In this document: positions 35,390 through 45,450 of the stretch, one piece after another
How positions within the stretch are numbered: the stretch's first letter is position 1
How the letters are laid out: each line of letters starts with the position of its first letter
Assembly: GCA_001871325.1 (NCBI GenBank)
Contig: MNVA01000010.1
Location: 1-52,164, forward strand
DNA: 52,164 bases
DNA from: Ignavibacteria bacterium CG1_02_37_35
GTDB taxonomy: Bacteria; Bacteroidota; Ignavibacteria; Ignavibacteriales; Ignavibacteriaceae
Direction of reading: 5' to 3'
Made by a program: the position numbers and the translations under genes
The notes under the pieces: generated by a model
What the model saw: only the letters and a program-made list of their open reading frames with translations
Told to the model about the DNA's origin: nothing
Database searches by the model: none

Positions 35390-37003
35390 CTATTTAATGT
35401 TTGCTAATTCTTTTGCTTTGCCAAAAAGAGATAATGCTTTCTTCACTTGTTTATCCATTGGAATTAAAGTTGAATACCACCCTTCATTTTTCCAATAATT
35501 TCTTGCGATCGTAGCTTTTAGCCTCGCTTTAATGTAATCTTTTTCGCTGTCGTAATCTTTTTCAACAAATTTTACATCTTTTCCTTTCGCAAATTCGATG
35601 AAGGACTGCATGTCAGTATCTGAAAGATCAAAAGAAGAAAGGTAATTTTCAAGCTTATCTGCGGAAATCTTTTTTATTGAAGCGCCGTAAAGATCAATAT
35701 AGTGTAGAGCAAAAAGATAGAACGTATTTTTTCGAATTAAGTCTGTGGAGTAGTTCGTTAGTTTTTCAGATTTAACGAAATAGTCGGGAGTAATTCCGCC
35801 GCCGCCATATACGATTCTTCCTTTGTTTGTTTTGTAGGTCGGGTGCAGGGAATCATTCTCTGTTTTGTGATCTAAATTTTCACCGTCATTTTCATCCTGC
35901 CTATCCATGCTCTCCAGGTAATAATCTTTCTTTTCTTTGTCCTTATACTTCCGCTGAATTAATCTACCAGAAGGGGTAAAATAATCTGATATTGTCAGGC
36001 GAAGTGAACTCCCGTCTCTCAGCGGGAATTGGCGCTGCACCAATCCTTTACCAAAAGTAGTTTCTCCAACCACTAACCCACGATCCCAATCCTGAACAGC
36101 CCCGGAGACAATTTCGCTTGCCGAAGCGCTGCCTCTGTTTACTAAAACAATCAGTGGAATTTTTTCAAACGGAGAAGTAACCGAAGCATAAAAATCTTCG
36201 TCAAATTCTTTTCTTCTTCCACGGGTATAAACAATTTTCTTTTCGCCGTCAATAAAAAGATCAGCAATTTGGAATGCTTGATTTAGGTAACCGCCGGGAT
36301 TATTTCTGAGATCAAGAACTAACTGCTTCATTCCCGAATTCTTCAGATCATCAAGCGCCGCCTCTAACTCATCTGTGGTTTTTTCTGCAAAGCGGCTAAC
36401 ACTTACATAGCCGGTTTGCTTATCAAGCATGATGTGGGTGTCAACTGAATAAAGCGGAATTTTATCGCGCGTGATTTCATAGTCCATCGGTTCTTTTACT
36501 CCAACCCGCAAAACTAAAACTTTAACTTTCGAACCGGCTTTCCCTCTCAATTTTTTACGCACATCATCATTAGTAATTCCGATGCAATCTTTCCCATCAA
36601 TTTTAACTATTCTATCTCCGGCTAAAATTCCTAACTGCTCGCTTGGTCCACCTGTAATTGGAGAAACTACGGTAAGCGTATCATTTACAACTTGAAACTC
36701 AATCCCAACTCCTTCAAAATCACCACGAAACTCTTCTTCAACAGCCGTCATTTGTTTCGCAGGAATATAAACTGAGTGAGGGTCAAGTTCATTCAACATT
36801 CCGTTGATAGCTGATTCGACAAGCTTTTCTGTATTCACCTCTTCTACATAATATTTCTGCGTTAGGGTGAGCACGTCATTGAATTTATTTAAGTTATCAA
36901 AAAGATTATCTCCGGCTAATGCTTTCTGAATTTGCGTTCCAAGCAAGATACCGGAAGTTAAAATGATTACCATTAACGGGATTCTATATTTTTTATAGTT
37001 CAT
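35390..37003 (-). CDS. C-terminal processing protease (S41, CtpA-like)
   Basis: The 537-residue protease has an N-terminal signal anchor (PLMVIILTSGILLGTQIQ), a PDZ domain at about 95-175 (GVGIEFQVVNDTLTVVSPI; AGDRIVKIDGKDCIGI), and an S41 domain at about 190-350. Catalytic Ser is in NRGSASASEIVSGAVQDW and Lys in GETTFGKGLVQRQFPL; the third residue region LVLDLRNNPGGYLNQA is also present. CTPs cut periplasmic proteins at C-terminal tails and can control wall hydrolases. The neighbour DUF3108 shares its transcript. Confidence 0.9.
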   Translation of the reverse strand: MNYKKYRIPLMVIILTSGILLGTQIQKALAGDNLFDNLNKFNDVLTLTQKYYVEEVNTEKLVESAINGMLNELDPHSVYIPAKQMTAVEEEFRGDFEGVGIEFQVVNDTLTVVSPITGGPSEQLGILAGDRIVKIDGKDCIGITNDDVRKKLRGKAGSKVKVLVLRVGVKEPMDYEITRDKIPLYSVDTHIMLDKQTGYVSVSRFAEKTTDELEAALDDLKNSGMKQLVLDLRNNPGGYLNQAFQIADLFIDGEKKIVYTRGRRKEFDEDFYASVTSPFEKIPLIVLVNRGSASASEIVSGAVQDWDRGLVVGETTFGKGLVQRQFPLRDGSSLRLTISDYFTPSGRLIQRKYKDKEKKDYYLESMDRQDENDGENLDHKTENDSLHPTYKTNKGRIVYGGGGITPDYFVKSEKLTNYSTDLIRKNTFYLFALHYIDLYGASIKKISADKLENYLSSFDLSDTDMQSFIEFAKGKDVKFVEKDYDSEKDYIKARLKATIARNYWKNEGWYSTLIPMDKQVKKALSLFGKAKELANIK

Positions 37004-37013
37004 TGTTGACCTT

Positions 37014-38687
37014 TTAAATTTTTACTTGTAATGAAAAGATTGCCGCTAAATTTGAATGGCTTGATTCGATAGAGTATTTTTGCCATGAATTATTATTGAT
37101 TAGAACCTGCAACGCCAAATTGAATTCATTATATGGTTCATAACTAACTGCAACGGAAGTTTTTCGATAATATTGTTTTACTCCATCTAAAAACTTTGTG
37201 GTTTCAGAATCACCAACGCGATGACCAAAGGAGAAATCTCCTCCTACATTCTTAGTGATGTTTCCCTGGGCATCCAAATAATTAGCTCCGTGAATAGTAT
37301 AACTGAATGAAAAAGAGACTTTAAATCTATGATTTAATCTATAATTAATTTTTGAAAAGAACAATTCACTATTTGGTGCAAGAACCGAGGAAAGCCTGTA
37401 ACCAAAATTTGTAAAGTTATTATTTTGTAGACGATGAGTAAAAACATAAGGCTCAACCCGCGTGTATTCAAAATGAAAATCTAGAGGAATGATCCGGTAT
37501 AAATTATATGATGAAACGCCGAGATCCCATAACGTTTGATTGCCATACCAGCCGGTTCCCAGTTTTCCGTAATTGATATCATCTAACAGCACCATTGCAA
37601 AAAGTTTTAATCCTTTGATAGAGCGGTTTTCAAGATCAAAGAAAACCATCGCGTTATCTCTATCTCGATTATTGTGTTCCACCGATTTATAAAAATTAAA
37701 GGGATTAAGATAAGAAAACTCTAGAGGTCTATCACCGTAAATGATAATTTCTCCCGCGCCTAAAGTAAAATCATCAGAAAGATTAAAACCTAACCGATGG
37801 TACGCAATGTATTTTTCTTTGATGACATTCGTTCCTCCGGTAACTGTATCAGGTGCAAAACTGCTTTGCCCCAATAACTTTCCATGAAATGAAGAGAATG
37901 AAAATATTCCATAATTGAACTGAAGTTGTATGTAATCAAACTTTGGACTATCGTCAGAAAGAATCGCTTTATTCTCTCCATAGCCGAGCATTAAACGGTC
38001 TCTGCCAATTTTTAGATTCAGCCAATCAAAATCAAACGAGAGATGCCCTTCATTATCATCAAAAAAAGTCTGTTCGACTGATTCGTTAAATTTAAAGTTG
38101 TACTGTAATTCTTTTTTCTGTAAAGCTGCTTTTTTGTTCCCCGAAGAGAAGCCATTTGAACCTTGAATATAAAAGCCGAAAGTATTCATAAGGGTACCGC
38201 GGATAATTCCTCCAGCGTTTAGTAATCCTGCATTGTTCTCAGAAGAGTTACTCTGATGTGAAATAAAATCTCCATCAGCAGTTAAATTGATGAACAAATT
38301 TCCTTTCTCACCGGAATTGAAATAAAAGAATTTTTCTTTTTGAGAAAGCGGCTCGTACTTATCCCCGGCTAAAAGGGATTGATAGGTATTGGTTGTCTCA
38401 TAAAGTTCAATATTAAATTCTGATTTGAGATCAGTAAAAATCCGATTGTCAATTAGATCAAGCTCTCTTTCTGTTTTATTAACTTGAAGGAGATATGCTG
38501 CTATTGCTTTTCTTGTTTTCGGTTTTTGAAAAGAGTCGTACTTTTTTATTAGATGCAAGGCATCCATTCTCTCAAGAAATCCATAAACCGGATTTGAGCC
38601 TGGAACAAACTCAACTTGCGAGTAGAGCTGGACTTGCAGAAGTACAAATAATATTAGAACTGCTTTTTTCAACGTACTTCTTCCCAT
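37014..38687 (-). CDS. Outer-membrane beta-barrel protein, Wzi-like capsule assembly family
   Basis: The 557-residue protein has a signal peptide (KKAVLILFVLLQVQLYSQ), then an N-terminal helical stretch (YGFLERMDALHLIKK) and a long run of alternating amphipathic strands ending SNLAAIFSLQVKI, typical of outer-membrane barrels. The stretch GRDRLMLGYGENKAILSDD and the overall layout resemble Wzi-like capsule-assembly proteins. A surface polysaccharide role is inferred; a glycosyltransferase overlaps its start by 19 bases. Confidence 0.62.
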   Translation of the reverse strand: MGRSTLKKAVLILFVLLQVQLYSQVEFVPGSNPVYGFLERMDALHLIKKYDSFQKPKTRKAIAAYLLQVNKTERELDLIDNRIFTDLKSEFNIELYETTNTYQSLLAGDKYEPLSQKEKFFYFNSGEKGNLFINLTADGDFISHQSNSSENNAGLLNAGGIIRGTLMNTFGFYIQGSNGFSSGNKKAALQKKELQYNFKFNESVEQTFFDDNEGHLSFDFDWLNLKIGRDRLMLGYGENKAILSDDSPKFDYIQLQFNYGIFSFSSFHGKLLGQSSFAPDTVTGGTNVIKEKYIAYHRLGFNLSDDFTLGAGEIIIYGDRPLEFSYLNPFNFYKSVEHNNRDRDNAMVFFDLENRSIKGLKLFAMVLLDDINYGKLGTGWYGNQTLWDLGVSSYNLYRIIPLDFHFEYTRVEPYVFTHRLQNNNFTNFGYRLSSVLAPNSELFFSKINYRLNHRFKVSFSFSYTIHGANYLDAQGNITKNVGGDFSFGHRVGDSETTKFLDGVKQYYRKTSVAVSYEPYNEFNLALQVLINNNSWQKYSIESSHSNLAAIFSLQVKI

Positions 38688-39397
38688 TCACTTGAAATTG
38701 ATTTTTTCCTCAAAACAATGGAAGTAGAATTTTTAAGCCACATCATTGAGACAGTAAAATAACCGTAACGTCTAAACCTTCTGGGTGATTCATAAACCAA
38801 TAATTCATGGGTAAGAAGAATTTTACCAAGTTTTTTTATTCTTTTAAAGAGATCAAAATCTTCTCCGGCAGCTAAAGTTTCATCATAACCGCCGAGCTGT
38901 GTAAAAATATCTTTTCGCACAATCTGGCATTCTCCTCTGCCGGTTCCCATACCTAAAAAATTCAACAAATGGAAATAATAATAATAAAAGCCATGATAAA
39001 GCCTGTCAGAAAATATTTCTTCTTCCGGGAAAACTTTTACATGTCCGCCAACAGCTAATAAAGAAGATGAATATACATTTGCTTCCAGAAATTGAAAAAA
39101 TTTATGGACATTTGCAAGCCGTACATCGGCATTAAGAAAAATAAGCCACTCCCCTTGCGCCTTTTCCCCTCCCTTATTTCTGCCGGCAGAAATGTTTTCT
39201 TTTAGCGGTGAATCATGTTTGATAAAGTTACATTTAAAACGCCCGGCAATTTCTTGAGTAGCATCTTTACTGCCGCCATCTGAAATAATAATTTCAAACT
39301 CCGACTTTTTCAAGGAAATTTCCAAAGTAAGCTGTTCTAAAAGTTGAGGTAAAAGCTTCTCTTCGTTGAGCGTCGGGATAATTATACTATACTTCAA
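38669..39397 (-). CDS. Family 2 glycosyltransferase
   Basis: The 242-residue GT-A protein starts YSIIIPTLNEEKLLPQLLEQL. It has EIIISDGGSKDATQEIAG near residue 35, a nucleotide-sugar metal motif FLNADVRLAN near 90 (Asp in NADV) and GMGTGRGECQIVRKDIF near 150, then GGYDETLAAGEDFDLFKR. This layout matches the glycosyltransferase class often called TIGR04283. It lacks membrane segments; the donor sugar is unknown. It overlaps the Wzi-like gene by 19 bases, so the two are co-translated. Confidence 0.8.
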   Translation of the reverse strand: MKYSIIIPTLNEEKLLPQLLEQLTLEISLKKSEFEIIISDGGSKDATQEIAGRFKCNFIKHDSPLKENISAGRNKGGEKAQGEWLIFLNADVRLANVHKFFQFLEANVYSSSLLAVGGHVKVFPEEEIFSDRLYHGFYYYYFHLLNFLGMGTGRGECQIVRKDIFTQLGGYDETLAAGEDFDLFKRIKKLGKILLTHELLVYESPRRFRRYGYFTVSMMWLKNSTSIVLRKKSISSEWEEVR

Positions 39398-39404
39398 AAT
39401 TCAC

Positions 39405-40364
39405 CTAATAAGTAAGACCAAAGAAAACAACATTATGGGTTAAGCGGATACCAGGCATCGGGAAATGAAAATAGTTCAAAGTGTTTTTAACAAACTGCCA
39501 ATATTTTCCGTAGAGCGGAATCGTTTCAGCATCAAAGTCTAATGCCAGGTAGAAATCACGTTGTCCGCCGCCGCTGCCGTCAAGATTTTTTACTCCCATT
39601 CCCACCGCAATGCAAAGACATGCGGGCCAATATTCGGCAACTTTTTGCGGCAGCATATTTTTCAACTGCATGGAAAACCAAAACTTTTGTCCTGCGTAAT
39701 CATCAATAATGATATGGGTTTGCCCGCTTACTTCATTTACTTTGTTAAGATCCGCCGGATAATAACTAAACTTAAATTTAAAGTTATTTAAGTATGGGTA
39801 ATAATACTGCAATACGGGATAAGAAGCTCCCAATAAATCGCAGGTTGCATCACCCGGGCTAAAACCCCATTGCGGTCCAAATCCGTCTTGCACTTCGACA
39901 AACAGTTGGAATGATAAAGCAAGCGCTGATGAATACCAGGTATTCGCTTCCGCCTGCACATTTGCGCCTTCCAACGCAGCAGAAAAACCGTGAGCAATAA
40001 GTGCTGTTCCGTAGAAATGTCCGATTTTATCAATCCAAAGAGCATACTCCCAATCATTTAGAATTCGGAATTTTACTCGTTGTTCCTTCCACCAGGCATT
40101 TTGTTGATAGACCATAATTCCGTATGCAGAACCGAATACGCCGACTCCAATTCCACCAAGCAAAGTGTAGTTGATCTCAGTTGCCAGCGGATCTATTTTT
40201 TGCGGAATATTTGTAATGGAATTAAGTGTGATAGTTCGTTTTTCAAGCTGAAAGGAACGCGTTTCTATTTTAAGTGAAGACGCCAGTGAATCACTTAGCT
40301 GTGCGATACTAATACTCAAGGGAATTAATACCATCAGGAAAAACATTCTTAAACGAATTAGCAT
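39405..40364 (-). CDS. DUF2279/YfiM-like envelope protein
   Basis: The 319-residue protein has a signal peptide (MFFLMVLIPLSISIAQ), a probable hydrophobic region (LGGIGVGVFGSAYGIMVYQ), and then the DUF2279-like core WIDKIGHFYGTALIAHGFSA and EVQDGFGPQWGFSPGDATCDLLGA (near 190-215). The histidine and aspartate in these are conserved in the family. The C-terminal half looks beta-rich, as in outer-membrane or periplasmic proteins. Function unknown. It is co-transcribed with lysS upstream and the glycosyltransferase downstream. Confidence 0.7.
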   Translation of the reverse strand: MLIRLRMFFLMVLIPLSISIAQLSDSLASSLKIETRSFQLEKRTITLNSITNIPQKIDPLATEINYTLLGGIGVGVFGSAYGIMVYQQNAWWKEQRVKFRILNDWEYALWIDKIGHFYGTALIAHGFSAALEGANVQAEANTWYSSALALSFQLFVEVQDGFGPQWGFSPGDATCDLLGASYPVLQYYYPYLNNFKFKFSYYPADLNKVNEVSGQTHIIIDDYAGQKFWFSMQLKNMLPQKVAEYWPACLCIAVGMGVKNLDGSGGGQRDFYLALDFDAETIPLYGKYWQFVKNTLNYFHFPMPGIRLTHNVVFFGLTY

Positions 40365-40371
40365 TTATTTC

Positions 40372-41877
40372 TTATTTCTCAGGTTTCATCTGCGGGAAGA
40401 ATAATACATCCCGAATAGAAACTTGGTTTGTAAGCAGCATTACTAAGCGATCAATCCCAACCCCTAAACCGGCTGTTGGCGGCATACCGTATTCGAGTGC
40501 GCGGATAAAATCCTCATCATACGTTTGCGCTTCATCATCGCCTGCATCACGTGCTTTTACCTGATCTTCAAATCTTTCTTTTTGGTCAATAGGATCGTTC
40601 AGTTCACTGAAAGCATTGCATATCTCTTTTCCGGCAACAAAACCTTCGAAGCGTTCAACAAGCCCCGGAATGGAACGATGCTTTTTTGCAAGAGGAGAAG
40701 TTTCAACAGGATAATCAACTAAAAATGTTGGTTGAATTAAAGTATCTTGAATACAGATTTCAAATATCCCGTCAATAATTTTACCACGGCTTTCTTTCCC
40801 GGTTAATGCAACGCCATATTTTATTGCGGTTGATTTCAAGACTGCATCATCAACTAAAAGTACATCAACTCCGGTTTTTTCTTTAATTGAATTAACCATT
40901 GAAACCCGGTTCCATGGCGGCTTAAAGTCAATTATTTTATCTTCAAATTGAAAATCTGTTTTTCCGTACACCTGCATGCATAACCCTGAAATCATTTCTT
41001 CGACAAACTTCATCATCCATTCATAATCTTTGTACGCTACATAAACTTCCATCATAGTGAATTCGGGATTATGCGTTTTGTCCATCCCTTCGTTCCGGAA
41101 ATCTTTAGAAATTTCGTACACGCCGTCAAAACCCCCAACTATCAAACGCTTGAGGTAAAGTTCATCTGCAATGCGAAGATAGAGTGGAATGTCTAATGCA
41201 TTATGATGGGTTACAAATGGTCGTGCAGAAGCCCCGCCGTATAGACCCTGCAGCACCGGCGTTTCAACTTCAAGGATATTTTGCTTGTCGAGGAAAGCGC
41301 GGAGAAAAGAAATAATTTTACTCCTCTGAATAAAAACGTCTTTCACTTCAGGGTTAACGATGAGGTCAACATACCGCTGACGGTAACGCAATTCTTTATC
41401 TGCAAATTGATCATGCACTGTTTTATTGCCGTTTTCATCCGTAACTTCTTTAGCAATAGGAATCGGTCGAAGTGATTTTGTGAGAAGAACAAGCTCCTTA
41501 CAATGAACCGAGATTTCTCCGGTTCTAGTTTTGAAAACAAAACCTTTGACACCGATAATGTCGCCGATATCGTAGAGTTTAAAATGGTCATAAGCTTCAG
41601 CTATTTCATCCCGCTTGAGATAGATTTGTATTCTTCCTTTAACATCTTGAATGGCAGCGAATGAAGCCTTCCCCATTCTACGTATTGCCATTATTCTCCC
41701 TGCGATAGAGACATTCTTTTCTGTACCTTCTTCATAAGTACTTTTTATTTCAGCAGAGTAATCAGTTCTTTCGAAATTATAAGCAAAAGCATTTACACCC
41801 TTTGCCTTCAATTCAGTTAATTCTTCAAATCTTCTTTTAATGAGCTCACTTATATCTTCAATAATTGGCTGCTCCAT
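40372..41877 (-). CDS. lysS: Lysine-tRNA ligase, class II
   Basis: The 501-residue synthetase charges tRNA-Lys. It has the anticodon-binding OB domain (1-150; [21 protein letters not shown]) and the class II core. Motif 1 region [25 protein letters not shown] is near 190 (shown here in part: [15 protein letters not shown]). Motif 2 includes [18 protein letters not shown] near 262, and motif 3 [18 protein letters not shown] near 465. Length fits E. coli LysS (505). It lies within the long minus-strand run, 10 bases after dacB. Confidence 0.97.
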   Translation of the reverse strand: MEQPIIEDISELIKRRFEELTELKAKGVNAFAYNFERTDYSAEIKSTYEEGTEKNVSIAGRIMAIRRMGKASFAAIQDVKGRIQIYLKRDEIAEAYDHFKLYDIGDIIGVKGFVFKTRTGEISVHCKELVLLTKSLRPIPIAKEVTDENGNKTVHDQFADKELRYRQRYVDLIVNPEVKDVFIQRSKIISFLRAFLDKQNILEVETPVLQGLYGGASARPFVTHHNALDIPLYLRIADELYLKRLIVGGFDGVYEISKDFRNEGMDKTHNPEFTMMEVYVAYKDYEWMMKFVEEMISGLCMQVYGKTDFQFEDKIIDFKPPWNRVSMVNSIKEKTGVDVLLVDDAVLKSTAIKYGVALTGKESRGKIIDGIFEICIQDTLIQPTFLVDYPVETSPLAKKHRSIPGLVERFEGFVAGKEICNAFSELNDPIDQKERFEDQVKARDAGDDEAQTYDEDFIRALEYGMPPTAGLGVGIDRLVMLLTNQVSIRDVLFFPQMKPEK

Positions 41878-41887
41878 TTTTTCTCCG

Positions 41888-43393
41888 TTATTTCCTTTTA
41901 AAATTAGCGAGGCGGATACAAACTAAATCTTGTAAATTTTCCGCAAGCACTACTGGAACCGTAAAATTGTTCGCGATGATCGAAAATGTAACCGGTTCTT
42001 TATCTCCTGTAAAAATATACCCTGAAATACTTCGAACACCATTTATGTAACCGGTTTTAGCTCTAACATTGTTTTGCGCCCTCGTTTTCCTGACTCTATT
42101 TGCAAGAGTCCCATCAACACCTCCAACGGGAAGGGAATTATAGAAGTATGTAAAGACATCACTTTTATACATGTAATTTAAGAGAACAGTAATTTGGTTT
42201 GGTGAAATTAGATTTAATCTTGATAATCCAGAACCATCAACAATTTCCATATTATCTGTATTGATACCAATCTTATTTAATGTCGATCTCACAACATCAA
42301 TTCCCTGTGCAGCGCTTCCGAACCCTTTCTTTTCAAAACCGATTGTTTTGAGCAATTGTTCGGCATAAAAATTTTGGCTGTTCTTATTCAGCACCTTAAT
42401 TATATCCTTAAAAAAAACTGAGTAATGAGTAAACAACAATTTTGTTCGAGCATAATCAAGAGTACGCGTAAGATCATCAACATCCGATGCGAATCCTGAG
42501 ACATAGATACCTTTTTGCTGCAAAATTTCTTTTAGCGTAACCACGAAGTATTGTGTTGGATTATTAATGGTAGCATAGATTTTAAGAGAATCATCACCTT
42601 CTTTTATTGAACCGATCACAGAAATAATATTTGTTCCTCGCTCGCGATAAACACTAACGTCGGTAACTGAATCTCTTCCAACTGTACGTAACTTATTCTG
42701 AATAATCGTATACTTCGATTCAGGCGAGATGCTAAGAATTCCTTGTTCTCCTTTTCGCCCGGGTTTAACACTTATATCAATGCAATTATCATTGAAAGAA
42801 AGTGCGCCTGAAGGAGCTGCGTACCAATCAGACTCGTAATCCCAGGACCAGCCTAAACCTAAGCCGGTGTCATCAAAAGCGTTGTCATCTCCTAAAATAT
42901 TTCCTCTTATTTCGTCAATGCCTAAGGCTAGTAATGAATCAGCCCAATCACGTAAAATCTTCGTCATATCATTATTATTAAATCGCCCGGAAATTGTCGG
43001 GTCACCAAAACCTTTGATTATCAAATCACCTTTCAAAATGGAACCGTCAATCACTCCATCAGAATAAACTTCTGTTTTGAACCGGTACATTGGACCAAGC
43101 AGAAGTAATCCCACCGCACTAGTAACTAATTTTTGATTTGAAGCAGGCATAAAAAGTTTGTTTTCATTCTTTTTATAAAAATATTCGCCTGTTACAAGTG
43201 ACTGAATCGAAGCACCCCAATTGGCATTATTAAAATTCGGATCATTAAAAATATCATCAATTTGTGACGAAAATTCAGATACAGTGGTTATTGAATACTT
43301 TGGTACGGTATCAAGTTTTACTTCCTGCGCAAAGCTGAAAGTAGAGAAGATCAAAACGAAGGAAAGATATTTACTATTTTTTTGCGTATTCAT
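41888..43393 (-). CDS. dacB: D-alanyl-D-alanine carboxypeptidase/endopeptidase, S13 (PBP4 type)
   Basis: The protein (about 501 residues from ATG 43393) has a signal peptide ending SFAQ and an S13 penicillin-binding domain. The active-site SxxK is in [13 protein letters not shown], the SxN motif lies in [15 protein letters not shown], and the KTG triad is [13 protein letters not shown] near the C-terminus. It trims peptidoglycan peptides. AGAGGT lies 7 bases before this ATG, which is why I prefer it to the longer frame from 43414. Its start overlaps the rluB stop by 20 bases. Confidence 0.92.
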   Translation of the reverse strand: MNTQKNSKYLSFVLIFSTFSFAQEVKLDTVPKYSITTVSEFSSQIDDIFNDPNFNNANWGASIQSLVTGEYFYKKNENKLFMPASNQKLVTSAVGLLLLGPMYRFKTEVYSDGVIDGSILKGDLIIKGFGDPTISGRFNNNDMTKILRDWADSLLALGIDEIRGNILGDDNAFDDTGLGLGWSWDYESDWYAAPSGALSFNDNCIDISVKPGRKGEQGILSISPESKYTIIQNKLRTVGRDSVTDVSVYRERGTNIISVIGSIKEGDDSLKIYATINNPTQYFVVTLKEILQQKGIYVSGFASDVDDLTRTLDYARTKLLFTHYSVFFKDIIKVLNKNSQNFYAEQLLKTIGFEKKGFGSAAQGIDVVRSTLNKIGINTDNMEIVDGSGLSRLNLISPNQITVLLNYMYKSDVFTYFYNSLPVGGVDGTLANRVRKTRAQNNVRAKTGYINGVRSISGYIFTGDKEPVTFSIIANNFTVPVVLAENLQDLVCIRLANFKRK

Positions 43394-44093
43394 TATAGAC
43401 CTCTGCAATCTCATTTTCTGTTATAAAACGATAAGCTCCAACCGGTATTTTTTTATGCGAAAACGGTCCGTAGTTTGTTCTATCGAGTGCATTTACGAAA
43501 TAACCCGCAGCCGCAAACATTTTTTTTACGAAGTGATTTCTTCCTTCAACGGTTACTACTTTTACTGTTGTTGGATCTTTTTTATGAATTTCTATTGAGA
43601 CAAACTTCCCTTTTTTACCATCAATATAAAAACCTTTTAAAAATTTCGGTTCATCTTCAAGTTTCAACGGTTTGTTAATTTTTGCTTCGTACTCACGCGG
43701 GATTTTGCTTGAAGGATGCGCTAGAAAATTGGAAAAATCGCCATCGTTTGTAAGTAAAAGTACACCGGTTGTATTGTAATCTAACCTCCCGATAGGAAAA
43801 ATGTTTTCTTTTGTATCAATCAGTTCAACAACTGTTTTTCTTCCTTTTTCATCATTGGTAGAAGTAATATAACCTTTCGGTTTGTGAAGAAGAAAATAGA
43901 GAAGTTTCTTTGCCCTGATCAATTCTCCATCCATTGCAACTTTATCTTTCGAGGGATCAATAACGGAGGAAAGTGTAGTAATAGTTTTCCCGTTTACGGA
44001 TACTCTCCCCTGAAGGATAAATTCCTCTGTTTTTCTTCGCGATGCAATTCCGCAATCACTAAGATATTTATTCAGTCTAATTTTGTGTGTCAT
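43374..44093 (-). CDS. rluB: Ribosomal large-subunit pseudouridine synthase (RluB/RsuA family)
   Basis: The 239-residue enzyme begins with an S4 RNA-binding domain (IRLNKYLSDCGIASRRKTEE, FILQGRVSVNGKTI) and continues with the RsuA-type core: LLHKPKGYITSTNDEKGR near residue 70 and the catalytic Asp in IGRLDYNTTGVLLLTNDGDF near 99. HFVKKMFAAAGYFV near 180 completes it. RluB versus RluE or RsuA cannot be settled here, but RluB is the usual call beside scpB, as in this window. It overlaps scpB by 17 bases and dacB by 20. Confidence 0.88.
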   Translation of the reverse strand: MTHKIRLNKYLSDCGIASRRKTEEFILQGRVSVNGKTITTLSSVIDPSKDKVAMDGELIRAKKLLYFLLHKPKGYITSTNDEKGRKTVVELIDTKENIFPIGRLDYNTTGVLLLTNDGDFSNFLAHPSSKIPREYEAKINKPLKLEDEPKFLKGFYIDGKKGKFVSIEIHKKDPTTVKVVTVEGRNHFVKKMFAAAGYFVNALDRTNYGPFSHKKIPVGAYRFITENEIAEVYNEYAKK

Positions 44094-44733
44094 GTTCTTC
44101 CTCTAATTCTTGTTCTAATATTGCTTCGGCGTCTTCTTCAAGCGCGTTCATCATAATTTTCCTTTTTTGATCGAGGAAATCTTCGTCTTGCATAATTTCA
44201 TCAATTTCTCTCGGTTTCGGAAGGTCCGTTAACCGGTTTAGTCCAAAGTATTTTAAAAACTCATCTGTTGTACCATATAATAACGGTCGCCCAACCGTTT
44301 CGGCTCTTCCGTTAATAGCTATAAGACTTTTCTCAAGCAAAGTATTCATAATATAATCAGCGTTAACGCCGCGGATCATTTCAATTTCCGGTTTTGTTAT
44401 TGGCTGTTTGTATGCAATAATGGCAAGAGTCTCAAGAGCTGATTGACTTAATCTTCTCTTGCTTTTTTCAGTAGATAAATAACCGATATATTTTGCATAT
44501 TCGTGTTTAGTTGAAAAAGAAAAACCTCCTGCGATTTTCATAATTCTGAATGGTCTTTGTTGTTCTTCTAACTGTTGATTAATATTTGTAACAGTTTCTT
44601 CAATATCCTCGCCGGTTATGGGGCTTTCTTCTCCGTCAATTCCTTTAATTGCTTTAATGATTTCATCAATTTTTAATGGTTCATCAGAAGAAAAGATGAG
44701 GGCTTCAATAACCGAGTTGTAAATATTATCCAT
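44077..44733 (-). CDS. scpB: Segregation and condensation protein B
   Basis: The 218-residue kleisin-partner protein has two winged-helix domains: DNIYNSVIEALIFSSDEPL at the start, FRIMKIAGGFSFSTKHEYAKYI near residue 78 and the family signature LSQSALETLAIIAYKQPITKPEIEMIRGV near 107 (shown in part: LETLAIIAYKQPITKPEIE). It works with ScpA and SMC in chromosome compaction. Its ATG at 44733 lies inside scpA's last codons, so it is translationally coupled; a TTG at 44742 is possible. The acidic tail is longer than in E. coli-type relatives. Confidence 0.95.
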   Translation of the reverse strand: MDNIYNSVIEALIFSSDEPLKIDEIIKAIKGIDGEESPITGEDIEETVTNINQQLEEQQRPFRIMKIAGGFSFSTKHEYAKYIGYLSTEKSKRRLSQSALETLAIIAYKQPITKPEIEMIRGVNADYIMNTLLEKSLIAINGRAETVGRPLLYGTTDEFLKYFGLNRLTDLPKPREIDEIMQDEDFLDQKRKIMMNALEEDAEAILEQELEEEHDTQN

Positions 44734-45448
44734 TGTTTGCAATTCCGTAAACTATAAAATCATTCGAAGTAAAAGTTTCTCTAATACCGATCTGTCCCAT
44801 TTTAGTCAGTTCTAACAAAGCAACGAAGGTAATAACAATTCTAATACGTTCGTGCATATCGCGGATCAGTTCTAAAAAAGTTATTTCATTAGTAGTATTT
44901 AGCAACGAGAGAACAAATGCAATTTGCTCATCAATCGAAATCGAAATATTTTTAATTTCGTGAACAAATTCCTTTTTAACATTATCTATTGCTTTGCGAA
45001 AAGCTTTAGCGAGATCAAAAACAGTGATGTTTTTTAAGAGCACATCAAGTTCCGGCGGCGCCTCTTTCGGATCAAGAGCATAATAACCGCGATAACTGAT
45101 TTTCCGTTGAGCAGTTTCGAAGAATCCCAACTCTTCCGACATTTCTTTATACCGCCTATACTCCAATAATGCTTTCACAAGATCATCGCGCGGATCAATC
45201 TCTTCTCCCTTTTCATCAATCTCTTTGGGAAGCAGCAAGCGAACCTTAATGTGCATCAAGGTTGAAGCCATCAAAATGAAATCACCGGCAACTTCCAGGT
45301 CAAGCATTTTTATGAGATTAACATATGCAAGAAATTCTTTTGTGATATAAGAAATGGGAATGTCATAAATATTCAACTCATCTCTCTTAATAAAAAAGAG
45401 AAGCAAATCGAGCGGACCTTCAAAATGACTTAATTTAATCCTAAACAA
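44726..45448 (-). CDS. scpA: Segregation and condensation protein A
   Basis: The 240-residue kleisin starts RIKLSHFEGPLDLLLFFI, its signature, followed by ISYITKEFLAYVNLIKMLDL and ASTLMHIKVRLLLP (about 28-75). The C-terminal winged helix that binds SMC is near 190-240. It joins the SMC-ScpAB condensin. The start is a TTG at 45448, 3 bases after the trpS stop, and no in-frame ATG lies close by, so trpS-scpA-scpB-rluB-dacB-lysS appear to be one long operon. Confidence 0.94.
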   Translation of the reverse strand: MFRIKLSHFEGPLDLLLFFIKRDELNIYDIPISYITKEFLAYVNLIKMLDLEVAGDFILMASTLMHIKVRLLLPKEIDEKGEEIDPRDDLVKALLEYRRYKEMSEELGFFETAQRKISYRGYYALDPKEAPPELDVLLKNITVFDLAKAFRKAIDNVKKEFVHEIKNISISIDEQIAFVLSLLNTTNEITFLELIRDMHERIRIVITFVALLELTKMGQIGIRETFTSNDFIVYGIANNG

Positions 45449-45450
45449 GT